Virus record (IMG/VR): IMGVR_UViG_3300033150_000870
Location: 1-64,000 of that record
DNA length: 64,000 nt
DNA from: a virus
Strand: one strand, 5' to 3'
The notes beneath the pieces were generated by a model that searched no databases, was not told where the DNA came from, and saw only the letters and a program-made list of their open reading frames with translations. Made by a program: the position numbers and the translations under genes. This document shows positions 24,536 through 32,830 of this stretch, in pieces (the first letter of the stretch is position 1; each line of letters opens with the position of its first letter).

Positions 24536-24934
24536 ATGGAAAAGATATATAACCTTACAAATCATATCCCCACAGAAGAACAAAAACAAGATGGAATCGT
24601 GGAGCTCCCACCAACCATAAAAGCAGAAATACGAGAATTAATCAACTTTGAAGAACTGCCATCCAAAGAAGAATTACAAGAAAGGGCGCAGAAAATCACC
24701 AGAATCCTTTTGGCGCATAATATCAAAAAAGTTTTAATCGGCGGTGCAGTCTTTTTTATGCCAATATTAGTCTGGGAATTGAATGCTAACGGGATAACAC
24801 CATATGCATCATTTTCAAAACGGGATGTTGAAGAATATAAAGAAAATGATACTGTAATAAAAAAAGTGAAATTTAAACATATAGGGTTGATCGAGTTAAA
24901 ATATCCGATAAAATGGTCATATTCGTGGATATAA
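24536..24934 (+). CDS. Csx20-like protein, candidate ring nuclease / anti-type III CRISPR
   Basis: Csx20 proteins are reported to degrade cyclic oligoadenylate second messengers of type III CRISPR. This 132-aa protein follows that layout. It has an opening YNLTNHIPTEEQ, a mid-region ELPSKEELQERAQKIT, the P-loop-like strand VLIGGAVFFMPILVWEL, NANGITPYASFSKRDVEE, and VKKVKFKHIGL near the end. The order N-H...T-x-E-Q, then IGG, then S-K-R and F-K-H is what suggests the family. A GTG at 24527 is an alternative start. Not DUF1874 (AcrIII-1). In a virus its expected role is shutting off host cA signalling. Confidence 0.5.
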   Translation: MEKIYNLTNHIPTEEQKQDGIVELPPTIKAEIRELINFEELPSKEELQERAQKITRILLAHNIKKVLIGGAVFFMPILVWELNANGITPYASFSKRDVEEYKENDTVIKKVKFKHIGLIELKYPIKWSYSWI

Positions 24935-24993
24935 TCAATTATACTTTTTTATTTTAATCATCAAAATTTTCATATTTTATCGGCAGATTTTTA
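24935..24993. terminator. convergent T/A-rich terminator
   Basis: Two convergent genes end here. The gap holds T-runs on both strands (for example ACTTTTTTATTTTAATC and TTTTTACTATTTTTTG), fitting bidirectional archaeal termination. Confidence 0.45.
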
Positions 24994-25443
24994 CTATTTT
25001 TTGAATGTATATAGTATTATAGTAGGTATTGTATTTAATAATGATATATAGTCATTCCATATTTTTGTTAGTCCTTTTATAAAATTTTGATATTTAGGAG
25101 TGATTTGGTTTTGATGACAATATATTATTAAATCGGGGCGAATATTAGAAAGTTTTAATTCTTCGATTTTACGGAGCAGACGGAAACACTGTACGCCCTC
25201 AATAACAAAGTTTTTTTGCGCCAAAGATTTCAGTTCGTTGATGAGAAGATAGACTTGGTCTTTATAGGGGTATGATTTATATTTATCGGAATGGATGATT
25301 GTATATTTATCGGAGTTGAATTGATTACTGAGAGTGGTTTTGCCGGTTTTTGGAAAGCCTATGACCACAATTTTATTATATTTCTCTGCAAATTTTAGTA
25401 GTTCATTGGAATCTGTAAATTGTTTTTTGCACGGGATATACAT
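24994..25443 (-). CDS. P-loop NTPase/kinase-like protein, 149 aa
   Basis: VVIGFPKTGKTTLSNQF is a Walker A motif near residues 26-42, followed by YTIIHSDKYKSYP and FVIEGVQCFRLL, the pattern of small phosphotransferases with a D in the second strand. It could phosphorylate a nucleotide, polynucleotide or sugar; the substrate cannot be read. Transcribed with the methyltransferase next to it. Confidence 0.6.
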   Translation of the reverse strand: MYIPCKKQFTDSNELLKFAEKYNKIVVIGFPKTGKTTLSNQFNSDKYTIIHSDKYKSYPYKDQVYLLINELKSLAQKNFVIEGVQCFRLLRKIEELKLSNIRPDLIIYCHQNQITPKYQNFIKGLTKIWNDYISLLNTIPTIILYTFKK

Positions 25444-25446
25444 AAT

Positions 25447-25983
25447 TTAACCCTCATATCGATCAATAATTTTTATTTTCTTTAACTTCTTTTTTGGTTT
25501 TAACACAATCAGACCACATTTTGATAATACATCATCTATTGGATCGTAAAATTCAAATACCGGATAATATCTTGGGCGGGAATGAAAATCGTGAATAAAA
25601 ACTATACTATTAGGCTTCAAATATTTTAGCACTTCAACGGCGCAAAACAATCTTGCTCGACCATCAATGAAGACCTTATCATATTTATAGCCGAGTTTGT
25701 GAATAATTTCTACATAGTCTTTGAATTGTGATCGTGAAGTTGCAAATTTGTAGTATGGTTCATTATTTGGGACAAAGTGGAGTTCAAGGTTATTAATTTT
25801 TGCGCCGAGAAATTTTATGTGGTCATACCATTTTTTGTCGTGTTCAATGGAGATGTATTTTTTTACAAAGGATGAAAACAGTAGAGTAGAACCCCCAGCT
25901 CCCCATTCGAGCATAATGTCATCGGGGTTAAGATATGAGATGATTTTTTCGATTTCAGGTTCTTCGAGCCATGCACTAATCAT
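25447..25983 (-). CDS. class I SAM-dependent methyltransferase-like
   Basis: MLEWGAGGSTLLFSSF is motif I (SAM-binding), followed by YISIEHDKKWYDHI, whose acid binds the ribose, then YDKVFIDGRARL (motif IV region) and SIVFIHDFHSRPRY. The pattern resembles Methyltransf_24-type enzymes found with glycan genes. Start ATG 25983 follows GAGATGATAAAA; about 178 aa. Next to a P-loop protein and near a glycosyltransferase, so surface glycan modification is plausible. Confidence 0.6.
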   Translation of the reverse strand: MISAWLEEPEIEKIISYLNPDDIMLEWGAGGSTLLFSSFVKKYISIEHDKKWYDHIKFLGAKINNLELHFVPNNEPYYKFATSRSQFKDYVEIIHKLGYKYDKVFIDGRARLFCAVEVLKYLKPNSIVFIHDFHSRPRYYPVFEFYDPIDDVLSKCGLIVLKPKKKLKKIKIIDRYEG

Positions 25984-25988
25984 TTTTA

Positions 25989-26213
25989 TCATCTCAGTTT
26001 TTTATATTTATTCCAGAATCTGTATTTAGCATTCACATCTGATTTAAAGAATAATTTTTCGATAGTTTCGTCATTCCATACAAATGGTTCTTTGTCTTTA
26101 TTACATTCATCGATTTCCGTATGTAATTTCTGGATAAATTTTATTGAATATACATTTTTTGTTAATACTGCGACTATTTTATTACATTTTGTGCATTCAT
26201 AGGTAAATGGCAT
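25989..26213 (-). CDS. small zinc-finger-like protein, 74 aa
   Basis: ATG 26213 (MPFTYECTKCNK) is chosen because the shared TATA box lies 25 bases upstream and no ribosome site is present, implying a leaderless mRNA. ECTKC is a C-x2-C, with one more Cys (DECNKD) downstream. Function unknown. Confidence 0.5.
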   Translation of the reverse strand: MPFTYECTKCNKIVAVLTKNVYSIKFIQKLHTEIDECNKDKEPFVWNDETIEKLFFKSDVNAKYRFWNKYKKLR

Positions 26214-26237
26214 ATTACCATAATAGGAAATAGAGAT

Positions 26238-26247
26238 ATTTATAAAT
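26238..26247. promoter_or_regulatory. palindromic bidirectional TATA box
   Basis: ATTTATAAAT is its own reverse complement. Its edges are 24-25 bases from ATG 26271 (rightward) and ATG 26213 (leftward). Both genes lack a Shine-Dalgarno. Confidence 0.6.
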
Positions 26248-26270
26248 AGTGGTTTGTGAAACTTTAATAT

Positions 26271-27644
26271 ATGGAACGAAAAAAACGAGTTGCAACAGCT
26301 ACACATGCTCCGAATATTCCATCGGGGTTTGGTAGAGTTAATCGAGAAATTGCAAATTCACTTGGAATAAAATATGAAGTATTATGCATAGGTTGGCAGT
26401 TTCAAGGATTACCTTATCAGCCAAAATTTCCGTTTGCACAAGAACCAGAAAGATATGTAATATGCCCGTCTGCTCCAGGCGGTAATTATAATGAGTTTGG
26501 ACAACAGACATTTCCTTCTTTTGTTTCGACATTCAAGCCCGATATGATGATTACATTAGCTGATTGGTTTGTGTTTTCAAGGGGAGCTCATGGATATAAT
26601 AAGAATTGGTTGCCATTTTTTTTCGCGAAACAAGCTCAGCAGATAGCACAAAAACATATTGAATTGGTATGGTATTTTCCGGTGGATTCGGCGCCGATAT
26701 GTTCTGCACATGTGGATTTGTTGCGCCATATTCCACACCCGGTAGTGATGAGTAAGTTTGGATTGATGGAGTGTATGAGGCACGGGTTTATTCCGATGTA
26801 TATTCCGCATGGTGTTGATCCAAAGATATTTCATAGGGTTAGTGATGAGGAAAGATTAAATATAAGAAGAAATTTATTAAGAAGATTGAATAGTCATATT
26901 GATCCGGAGGAGGCATTTATCGTATTTTGGGGTGGAAGGAATCAGATTCGTAAGTTTCCACATTATTTAATTGAGATTTTCAGTAAGTTTGCGGAAGATA
27001 AGGATGATGTGTATCTGCTTTTACATACGACTCCAGTACCATATCAGATAGGAATGTCATTGGGGTTGCATATTGATAGATATAATCTGAATGATAAGGT
27101 GGGATTCACTCATGCTGGTATTGTCTATATGCCGACTGATCAGTTCTTGAATGAAATTTATAATGTGGCAGATGTGTATATTGATACGGCGGGTGGAGAA
27201 GGATTTGGGCTATTTAGAGTAGAACCACATTGGCTACCAGCTATAATGCCATATTGGACTACTGCTCCAGAGTTTTATGATAAACAACCAGTTGTTGATG
27301 CAAAAATGGTATTATCAGATCGTAGGAACGACGGAGATACCGGGTTAGTGAAGACATCTTTTGGATTTCTTGTGCCATTGATAGACTTTTGGACTAATGG
27401 AACGGGTAGTGATTTTGGGATTGTTGATCGGGAGTATTTTGTTGAGGCATTAAATTGGATATATTATCATAGGAATGAAGCCAAACGGATGGGAGAACGG
27501 AGAAGTAAATTTTTGTTAAAAGAATATAATTGGGAATGGATACGAAATACATGGGTTGGATATATTGATTCGATATTTGATGGTTATGAAGGAGAGTATA
27601 TAATTGAGAGTAACCCGAAGATTTACGCCCCGAACTGCAATTAA
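26271..27644 (+). CDS. glycosyltransferase, GT4-like
   Basis: A 457-aa GT-B enzyme. The N-terminus RVATATHAPNIPSGFGRVNRE is the acceptor-side Gly-rich loop. The C-terminal half has YIPHGVDPKIFH, VFWGGRNQIRKFPHYLIE, a strand-helix series, and EGFGLFRVE with the two Glu of the donor site. The mRNA appears leaderless from the palindromic TATA box. It stands at the head of the tail operon and overlaps the next gene by 41 bases; it may glycosylate virion proteins. Confidence 0.75.
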   Translation: MERKKRVATATHAPNIPSGFGRVNREIANSLGIKYEVLCIGWQFQGLPYQPKFPFAQEPERYVICPSAPGGNYNEFGQQTFPSFVSTFKPDMMITLADWFVFSRGAHGYNKNWLPFFFAKQAQQIAQKHIELVWYFPVDSAPICSAHVDLLRHIPHPVVMSKFGLMECMRHGFIPMYIPHGVDPKIFHRVSDEERLNIRRNLLRRLNSHIDPEEAFIVFWGGRNQIRKFPHYLIEIFSKFAEDKDDVYLLLHTTPVPYQIGMSLGLHIDRYNLNDKVGFTHAGIVYMPTDQFLNEIYNVADVYIDTAGGEGFGLFRVEPHWLPAIMPYWTTAPEFYDKQPVVDAKMVLSDRRNDGDTGLVKTSFGFLVPLIDFWTNGTGSDFGIVDREYFVEALNWIYYHRNEAKRMGERRSKFLLKEYNWEWIRNTWVGYIDSIFDGYEGEYIIESNPKIYAPNCN

Positions 27645-28134
27645 ACAAATTAAAAAAAAGGTGGAAGACGCGGTAAGTGTAGAGATGGAAAGATTACGAA
27701 AAGATGTACAAGTATATATACGATATTATAATTATATAGGAGAAGGTGTAAAGATTCGCAATAAAATCTATCATTATATAAAATCGGAGATGGGATTGGG
27801 AGGTTGGTTAGCAGAAGGATGGGATACGGGACTTATATTCAGTGGAAAATTATATAATAGTATAAAAAGTATTGTAAGGAGTGATCAGCAAACAATAAAA
27901 GGTCGAGTTTATACAAATGTACCATATGCAAAAATACATGAATTCGGTGGAGAAGAAGAATATCATAGAGACAAACTTTTAGATCGATTCCTCAATATGT
28001 ATAAAAAAAGATATAACTATGACATTATGTTTGGCGGATATTATCCGAAGCGTTCATTTTTTGCGCCGGCATATAGGAATTGGAAGGAAAATTTGTTAAG
28101 AAGATTAGCGATAAAGATTAGGAGTATGATGTGA
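27604..28134 (+). CDS. tail completion / neck protein (HK97 gp10-like)
   Basis: At 176 aa, TTG start. The pattern VYTNVPYAKIHEFGG, then PKRSFFAPAYRNWKENLLRRL, is the hallmark of gp10/gpG-like tail-completion proteins (YA..hE.G...R.F..pA). The N-terminal half is helical. Its order before terminator and sheath genes agrees. Confidence 0.7.
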   Translation: MRVTRRFTPRTAIKQIKKKVEDAVSVEMERLRKDVQVYIRYYNYIGEGVKIRNKIYHYIKSEMGLGGWLAEGWDTGLIFSGKLYNSIKSIVRSDQQTIKGRVYTNVPYAKIHEFGGEEEYHRDKLLDRFLNMYKKRYNYDIMFGGYYPKRSFFAPAYRNWKENLLRRLAIKIRSMM

Positions 28135-28788
28135 TTGATAACCCATATTCAAAGTTATATGAAACATATTATTCGATTATTGAAGAACAATGCGCCACCA
28201 AATTTGATAGATAGAAATGCAATTGCGGGCTATTGGGCGGGGGCATATCAAAAGGATTCAGAAGGAAGATTAGTTTTAAGAAATAGAATAATACTACCCG
28301 CAATCGCAGTAACAGAAATGGCGTCTATAGAAAGAAGGTTTGCACTTGGTGGTTGGTTGGGTCGAGATACCCCGTATAAAGGGCAAGTGTATGAAGCATG
28401 GATACATATCGACCACTGGGCATATGATACATTACAAAGAGACCAACTATTATCATGGAGTAGAGATGTGATTTGGAATAATATGGATTGGTTGCGCAAA
28501 AGAGGGATAATAAACATTACAAGGATAGCTAATTATGCTCGTGGGTTTGATCAAGCCGATAGGATACTACAGTCGCATTCTCATCAACAGACGATGATAG
28601 TAAGAATGATAGATGAATACAGATTGCGATATACTCGTGTGCTTGAATATCCATCAGAAGGAATAATTGGTAAAGTCAAGGTAAGTTTAAATAATAATTC
28701 ACTTGGTAATTTTAATATAGGTGGCACTAATGATCCATTCCCGTATTATTTTGATGATGAATTTTTTGATATGGTGGATGAATTTTGA
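28135..28788 (+). CDS. hypothetical virion protein, 217 aa (tail-terminator position)
   Basis: Unrecognised. TTG start directly after the preceding stop. Helical N-terminus (HIIRLLKNNAPPNL), Trp-rich middle (WGR-type segments WIHIDHWAYD), basic helix, then a beta-rich C-terminus. Position between neck and sheath genes suggests a tail terminator or connector. Confidence 0.45.
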   Translation: MITHIQSYMKHIIRLLKNNAPPNLIDRNAIAGYWAGAYQKDSEGRLVLRNRIILPAIAVTEMASIERRFALGGWLGRDTPYKGQVYEAWIHIDHWAYDTLQRDQLLSWSRDVIWNNMDWLRKRGIINITRIANYARGFDQADRILQSHSHQQTMIVRMIDEYRLRYTRVLEYPSEGIIGKVKVSLNNNSLGNFNIGGTNDPFPYYFDDEFFDMVDEF

Positions 28789-29282
28789 CAGCTCCGACAA
28801 GTAATTTAGATTGGTTTAAATGGAATATACCGCGTGGTACTGAATTTAGAACTGGAACTACTCTTGATGCATCATCAAATTCATGGAGTATTTCTGCGCC
28901 GACAAATGCAATGTTATTTATTAACGAGTTTGAGTTTGTAGTGGAGACTGGTTCGACATGGAGTACGGTTTCTATTACATTTCCGGCTGGTAATGGCGAT
29001 GTGATTGGAGACAAGTCGATGAGTGGAAGTGGTACTGGGGAATCTACTCTTGCGCAGATAGCTGATCAGATTGTGAAGTATAATGCGGGTGATGGTAAGT
29101 ATTATTTATATGGCAGTGGTATTGTTTTTTATGGTTATAAATTCGATTTGGGAGTTCCTATAAAGTTGAGATGGAGTAAGTCCGATTCATTTTCAGTTCA
29201 ATTTACTGGGCTCTCAAAACGAATTGATGTAAAAGTTAAAGGTTGGACTATAAACGAATCAAATGCGGGTTTTAGTGATTAA
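28785..29282 (+). CDS. hypothetical beta-rich virion protein, 165 aa
   Basis: TTG start overlapping the upstream stop. Many short strands and Ser/Thr/Gly turns (TLDASSNSWSISAPT, TVSITFPAGNGD), no Cys; resembles a capsid or tail decoration domain. Located just before the sheath gene. Confidence 0.5.
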   Translation: MTAPTSNLDWFKWNIPRGTEFRTGTTLDASSNSWSISAPTNAMLFINEFEFVVETGSTWSTVSITFPAGNGDVIGDKSMSGSGTGESTLAQIADQIVKYNAGDGKYYLYGSGIVFYGYKFDLGVPIKLRWSKSDSFSVQFTGLSKRIDVKVKGWTINESNAGFSD

Positions 29283-29284
29283 AA

Positions 29285-31102
29285 ATGAAGGAACCAGGCG
29301 TAAATATAATAGTAAAGTCAGAAGGAGTAATACGAGTACCTCCATTTTCTTTAAATCGGGGTATGATAATTGGTACGGCAAACAAAGGGGTTGTGGCGGT
29401 TTCCAATGGTGTTACAAAGATTTCACAAAACGATATTAATGCATATGCCGATTATTCATCATTAGAAAGAGATTTTGGGACTTATGATGCACTAACCGGA
29501 AACGAATTGACATTAATGCGGGGAGCAGATTTATTTTTTGGCGCCGGTGGAAACTATTTATATGCGATAAGGATTACTGATGGTAATGAATCAAGTGGTA
29601 GTGCGATGGTACGATATAAGGATGGTAGCAACTATCTTAATTGTATGAAGGTATGGGCGAAGGAGCCGGGCAGTTATTCACAAGATATTTCAATAAAAAT
29701 AGAGTCATCAGCAAATTCGCCGATTGAGATTACAGAGAGATTTACAATTGGAGAGTATGGACAGACGGGGTATGCATTATCTTTTGCGCCGACGAGTGGC
29801 AATTCATTGCTTGGTTATGAGGTGACGGGTGATAGTTATACAACATGCTATTATTATGTAAAGAAAAATGAGTTAGGAGAGCCGGATCCGAATGGAGACA
29901 TAGACCCGGCAAGCAAGACCCAATTGATGGTTCATTACTTGGCAAGCGGGGATAGTTGGAGTGGTGGAGCGGATACTGATATAGCGATATGGTATGATGT
30001 GTCTCCCGATAATACAAGTAATTTTAGGTTAATGCCGGGCTCAAGTTTGACGGGAGATACATATGTGATAGAGATGACTTATTATTATGATGCAATTGAT
30101 ATGACAGTGAAATGGAACAAGATAACCGAGCATTACAAGGATTTGAACTATCTGGGACATATTGCATCTACGATTAATAGCAAATCAGAATTGATTTATA
30201 TAACGAATCCAACTGGTGGTTCTACATTTCCATATGATTCGGGAACTTCGACAATGCCAATGCCATTCGGATGGACAAACTTATCGGCGGGTAATGACGG
30301 CAAGAATGTGGATTTCAATGATTATAGGAAGGCATTTGAGTTAGTACGAGAGATGGATTGGGATTATTTGATGTTGCCGGGATGCACTGATTCAAGGATA
30401 CAATCACGGGCTGTAAGTGAAATGACAACTGCCGAGAATAAAAACTATGAACATAAAGTTATCTTGGGACATGACACGGGAGAAAGCGCCGGAAAGGTAT
30501 TAGCAAGAACTGATTTGATACGGGATGATAGGGCAATATTTGTCACGCCGGGTATTGTGATGTCAAATCGATATACTGGTAATTTTGAGACGGGGTCAGC
30601 AACTTATACTGCTTGTGTCATTGCGGGTAATATTGCATCAAGAAGTGTTAGCACCAGTATTTTAGGTAAAAGCCTACAAGGAATAGAGGGTATTGAAAAG
30701 GAATGGAATAGCGCCGAAAGAGAACGGTTCTTGGATAATGGGATTATGAGTATAATGAAGCAAAACGGTTATAAGGTCAATCGTGCAATTACAACTTCGG
30801 AGACTTCAGATTTTCTGCGCATCACCACACGGAATATAGTGGATTATGCAAGGAAGGGTATAAGGTATATAGGGCGACAGTTTATCGGAGAAAATAATAA
30901 TGAGGGTATAAGGGGAGCTATGAAGGCAGCTATTGATGCATTTTTGAAATCGATGGAACGAGCTGGTCATCTACGACAATTCAAACCTTGTAGTGTGTCG
31001 GCAACTGATGACGAAATCATTACAGGAGAGGTTTCCGTAGAAGTAGAATTATTGCCTCAATATGAAATTGAATATATTAATGTAGTAGTTAGGTTAGGGT
31101 GA
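29285..31102 (+). CDS. contractile tail sheath protein
   Basis: Forms the contractile outer tube of a myovirus-type tail. The N-terminus EPGVNIIVKSEGVIRVPPF is the sheath opening (P-G-V-x-I), with GGNYLYAIRI near residue 90. The C-terminal domain has TTRNIVDYARKGIRYIGRQF, a helix with AIDAFLKSMERAG, and the closing strands VSVEVELLPQYEIEYINV. At 605 aa it is slightly long; residues about 115-300 are a variable beta-rich insertion. Defines the virus as contractile-tailed. Confidence 0.88.
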   Translation: MKEPGVNIIVKSEGVIRVPPFSLNRGMIIGTANKGVVAVSNGVTKISQNDINAYADYSSLERDFGTYDALTGNELTLMRGADLFFGAGGNYLYAIRITDGNESSGSAMVRYKDGSNYLNCMKVWAKEPGSYSQDISIKIESSANSPIEITERFTIGEYGQTGYALSFAPTSGNSLLGYEVTGDSYTTCYYYVKKNELGEPDPNGDIDPASKTQLMVHYLASGDSWSGGADTDIAIWYDVSPDNTSNFRLMPGSSLTGDTYVIEMTYYYDAIDMTVKWNKITEHYKDLNYLGHIASTINSKSELIYITNPTGGSTFPYDSGTSTMPMPFGWTNLSAGNDGKNVDFNDYRKAFELVREMDWDYLMLPGCTDSRIQSRAVSEMTTAENKNYEHKVILGHDTGESAGKVLARTDLIRDDRAIFVTPGIVMSNRYTGNFETGSATYTACVIAGNIASRSVSTSILGKSLQGIEGIEKEWNSAERERFLDNGIMSIMKQNGYKVNRAITTSETSDFLRITTRNIVDYARKGIRYIGRQFIGENNNEGIRGAMKAAIDAFLKSMERAGHLRQFKPCSVSATDDEIITGEVSVEVELLPQYEIEYINVVVRLG

Positions 31103-31107
31103 TTTGA

Positions 31108-31638
31108 ATGAGTAGCAATCCGACTGCGGTTGAAGACTATTTTATAGGGCTGGATGCAACCATCTATGTTAATGGCTTGAGAGTGGGATATATCCGTCAA
31201 GTAGCATTCACCATCACACAAGAAATTAAACGATATAATCCACTGGGGCGCACACAACCCATTTTTCGGCAATCAATGAGATATGGAAGATTCCGATTAG
31301 AAGGAGCATATTGGGATAATAAATTATTAGCATTGGCAATGGGAACACCATATATCGACGAGGATGATGCAAAGGATTGGCGTGAAAAAGCAAAAGACGG
31401 GTCTCTATCTGCAAATAGTGAGGAGGCAGAAGTGTTTTTCCGATATAAGAATGCAACTATCCAAGTTTCAATAACAGCTGGTGGGCATATCACAGATTCA
31501 GATGCAGAAAAACGAACTTTGATAATAAGCGATCTTATTCCCGATCAATACCAAATAAATCTGACTGCCGATGGAATAGTGTTGGAGAATGTGTCTGGCT
31601 ATGCAATGTCGTGGAATTTCATAAATAATGGTGTGTGA
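31108..31638 (+). CDS. tail tube protein
   Basis: At 176 aa, beta-rich, directly after the sheath gene. DYFIGLDATIYVNGLRVGYIRQVAFTI and YNPLGRTQPIFRQ are typical opening strands of myoviral tubes; the C-terminus returns with YQINLTADGIVLENVSGYAMSWNF. Polymerises as the inner tube through which DNA passes. Confidence 0.75.
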   Translation: MSSNPTAVEDYFIGLDATIYVNGLRVGYIRQVAFTITQEIKRYNPLGRTQPIFRQSMRYGRFRLEGAYWDNKLLALAMGTPYIDEDDAKDWREKAKDGSLSANSEEAEVFFRYKNATIQVSITAGGHITDSDAEKRTLIISDLIPDQYQINLTADGIVLENVSGYAMSWNFINNGV

Positions 31639-31641
31639 TAA

Positions 31642-31983
31642 ATGGAAATTTTAAGACCTGATTATACGATTGAAAGAAAAATAAATGGAAAAAAGTATAA
31701 AGCCAGACCTATTCTATTGAAGGATGATTTTGAGGTTACTGAGTTAGTAGAACGCGAAGAACAAGTAGCTGGTCGAAAATTCTCGGATGAACTTCGGCGC
31801 CGAAAAGAGAACATATATTTCATAATCCAGACGGTGATGGTGGAGAAAAAGAGAGAGGATGGTTCGATATACTGGGATAGGATTACTTTGGATTATCTCA
31901 ATAGTATAACATGGGTGGAGATACAACAAATCATAAAACTGATGAATGAGGTAAATTCCCTACCGGAAGTAAAAAAAAAGTAG
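31642..31983 (+). CDS. tail assembly chaperone, zero-frame product
   Basis: At 113 aa, between the tube and tape-measure positions. The first part (DYTIERKINGKKYKARPI) is a short beta unit; the rest is helical. The gene ends GTA AAA AAA AAG TAG, carrying the slippery heptamer A_AAA_AAG at 31974-31980. As in lambda gpG/gpGT, most ribosomes should stop here and a fraction shift -1. Confidence 0.7.
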   Translation: MEILRPDYTIERKINGKKYKARPILLKDDFEVTELVEREEQVAGRKFSDELRRRKENIYFIIQTVMVEKKREDGSIYWDRITLDYLNSITWVEIQQIIKLMNEVNSLPEVKKK

Positions 31984-32141
31984 TTAAAATCATAAATTCG
32001 GCGGATTCAAGGTTCTTATGGCGGGTTATGAAGGAATTCCATATTCTCGATTTTTCTATTTTATGGCGATTGACTCCAGCACAAAAAGTATGGCTAATTG
32101 AAAATTTAAAGAGAGAAGATGAGGAATGGAAGAAGACATAG
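31980..32141 (+). CDS. -1 frameshift extension of tail assembly chaperone
   Basis: After a -1 slip on A_AAA_AAG, reading continues from 31980 for 53 codons to TAG 32139-32141. It begins VVKIINSADSRFLWRV and contains LTPAQKVWLIENL, a plausible helical T domain. The fusion would be about 166 aa. The frame has no start codon of its own at its beginning, and it fills an otherwise empty gap, which argues for programmed frameshifting. Confidence 0.7.
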   Translation, partial: VVKIINSADSRFLWRVMKEFHILDFSILWRLTPAQKVWLIENLKREDEEWKKT

Positions 32142-32821
32142 GAAGTTTGCGGGTAGATTTGGAAGTAAATACAGAGGAACTTGACGAGGCAATAGAACGA
32201 ATAACCGATTTAGAAGCACCATTACAAACTGTGGGAAGATTTGTTGAGAATATGGCGGTATTATTAGTCGGGCATTTGAGGGAAGTAGCAAGTGGCTTAA
32301 CTGATAGCTTAGTGGATGCTGTGTTAGAGGCGCAAGAAATAGTAGAAAGAATAACATTCAAACCAAAAGTAGAACCCCAAGTTGGAGTGCCGGTTCAAGT
32401 TCCAATTTCGGCGCCGGCTGTTGCGGAGAGAAGGGAAGAAGTACCGGAGGAGGAAAGAATAGAAGAGCCGGTTATACGACAAGTTGGTACAAGATATTAT
32501 ATGAGGGGTAGAAGGGGTGCTATTAGTAGAGAAGAAGCAGAAAGAATTTTGGCAGAACAAAGAGCTCCAGCTGAAGAAGAGAGAGTTCCAGAAAGAAGAG
32601 AAGTAGCAGTTCAAAAACCAAGAGTAAAAGAATTTTCGATAAAAGGATTTACGGCGGAAACTGAAATAAAAGTAGTTCTTGGAGATATGATGTTTTATGT
32701 TGATGTATCGGGAGTTGCTAAGATAGAACGAATAATAAAAGATATGATAGAACAAAATAAATATAGAATCGTGGATATTATGATAGAGGCAATGGAAAGA
32801 AAAGGATTGAGTATTTCATAG
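32126..32821 (+). CDS. short tape-measure-position protein, 231 aa
   Basis: The gene follows the chaperone, where the tape measure normally lies, and overlaps its extension by 16 bases. N-terminal helices (VDLEVNTEELDEAIERITDLE) resemble tape-measure starts. The middle is Pro/Glu/Val-rich and disordered, and the C-terminus is helical. No long coiled-coil or transmembrane tape measure exists in the window. Either the tail is very short or length is set otherwise. Confidence 0.5.
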   Translation: MEEDIGSLRVDLEVNTEELDEAIERITDLEAPLQTVGRFVENMAVLLVGHLREVASGLTDSLVDAVLEAQEIVERITFKPKVEPQVGVPVQVPISAPAVAERREEVPEEERIEEPVIRQVGTRYYMRGRRGAISREEAERILAEQRAPAEEERVPERREVAVQKPRVKEFSIKGFTAETEIKVVLGDMMFYVDVSGVAKIERIIKDMIEQNKYRIVDIMIEAMERKGLSIS

Positions 32822-32830
32822 GTGAGGATA

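Noticed and set aside
24536-24934. AcrIII-1 (DUF1874) ring nuclease
   Set aside because: The typical N-terminal pattern of that family is absent; Csx20-like order fits better.
32324-32755. 143-aa Tyr/Phe/Ser-rich antisense frame within the tape-measure-position gene
   Set aside because: Typical shadow of a Glu/Arg/Lys-rich gene.
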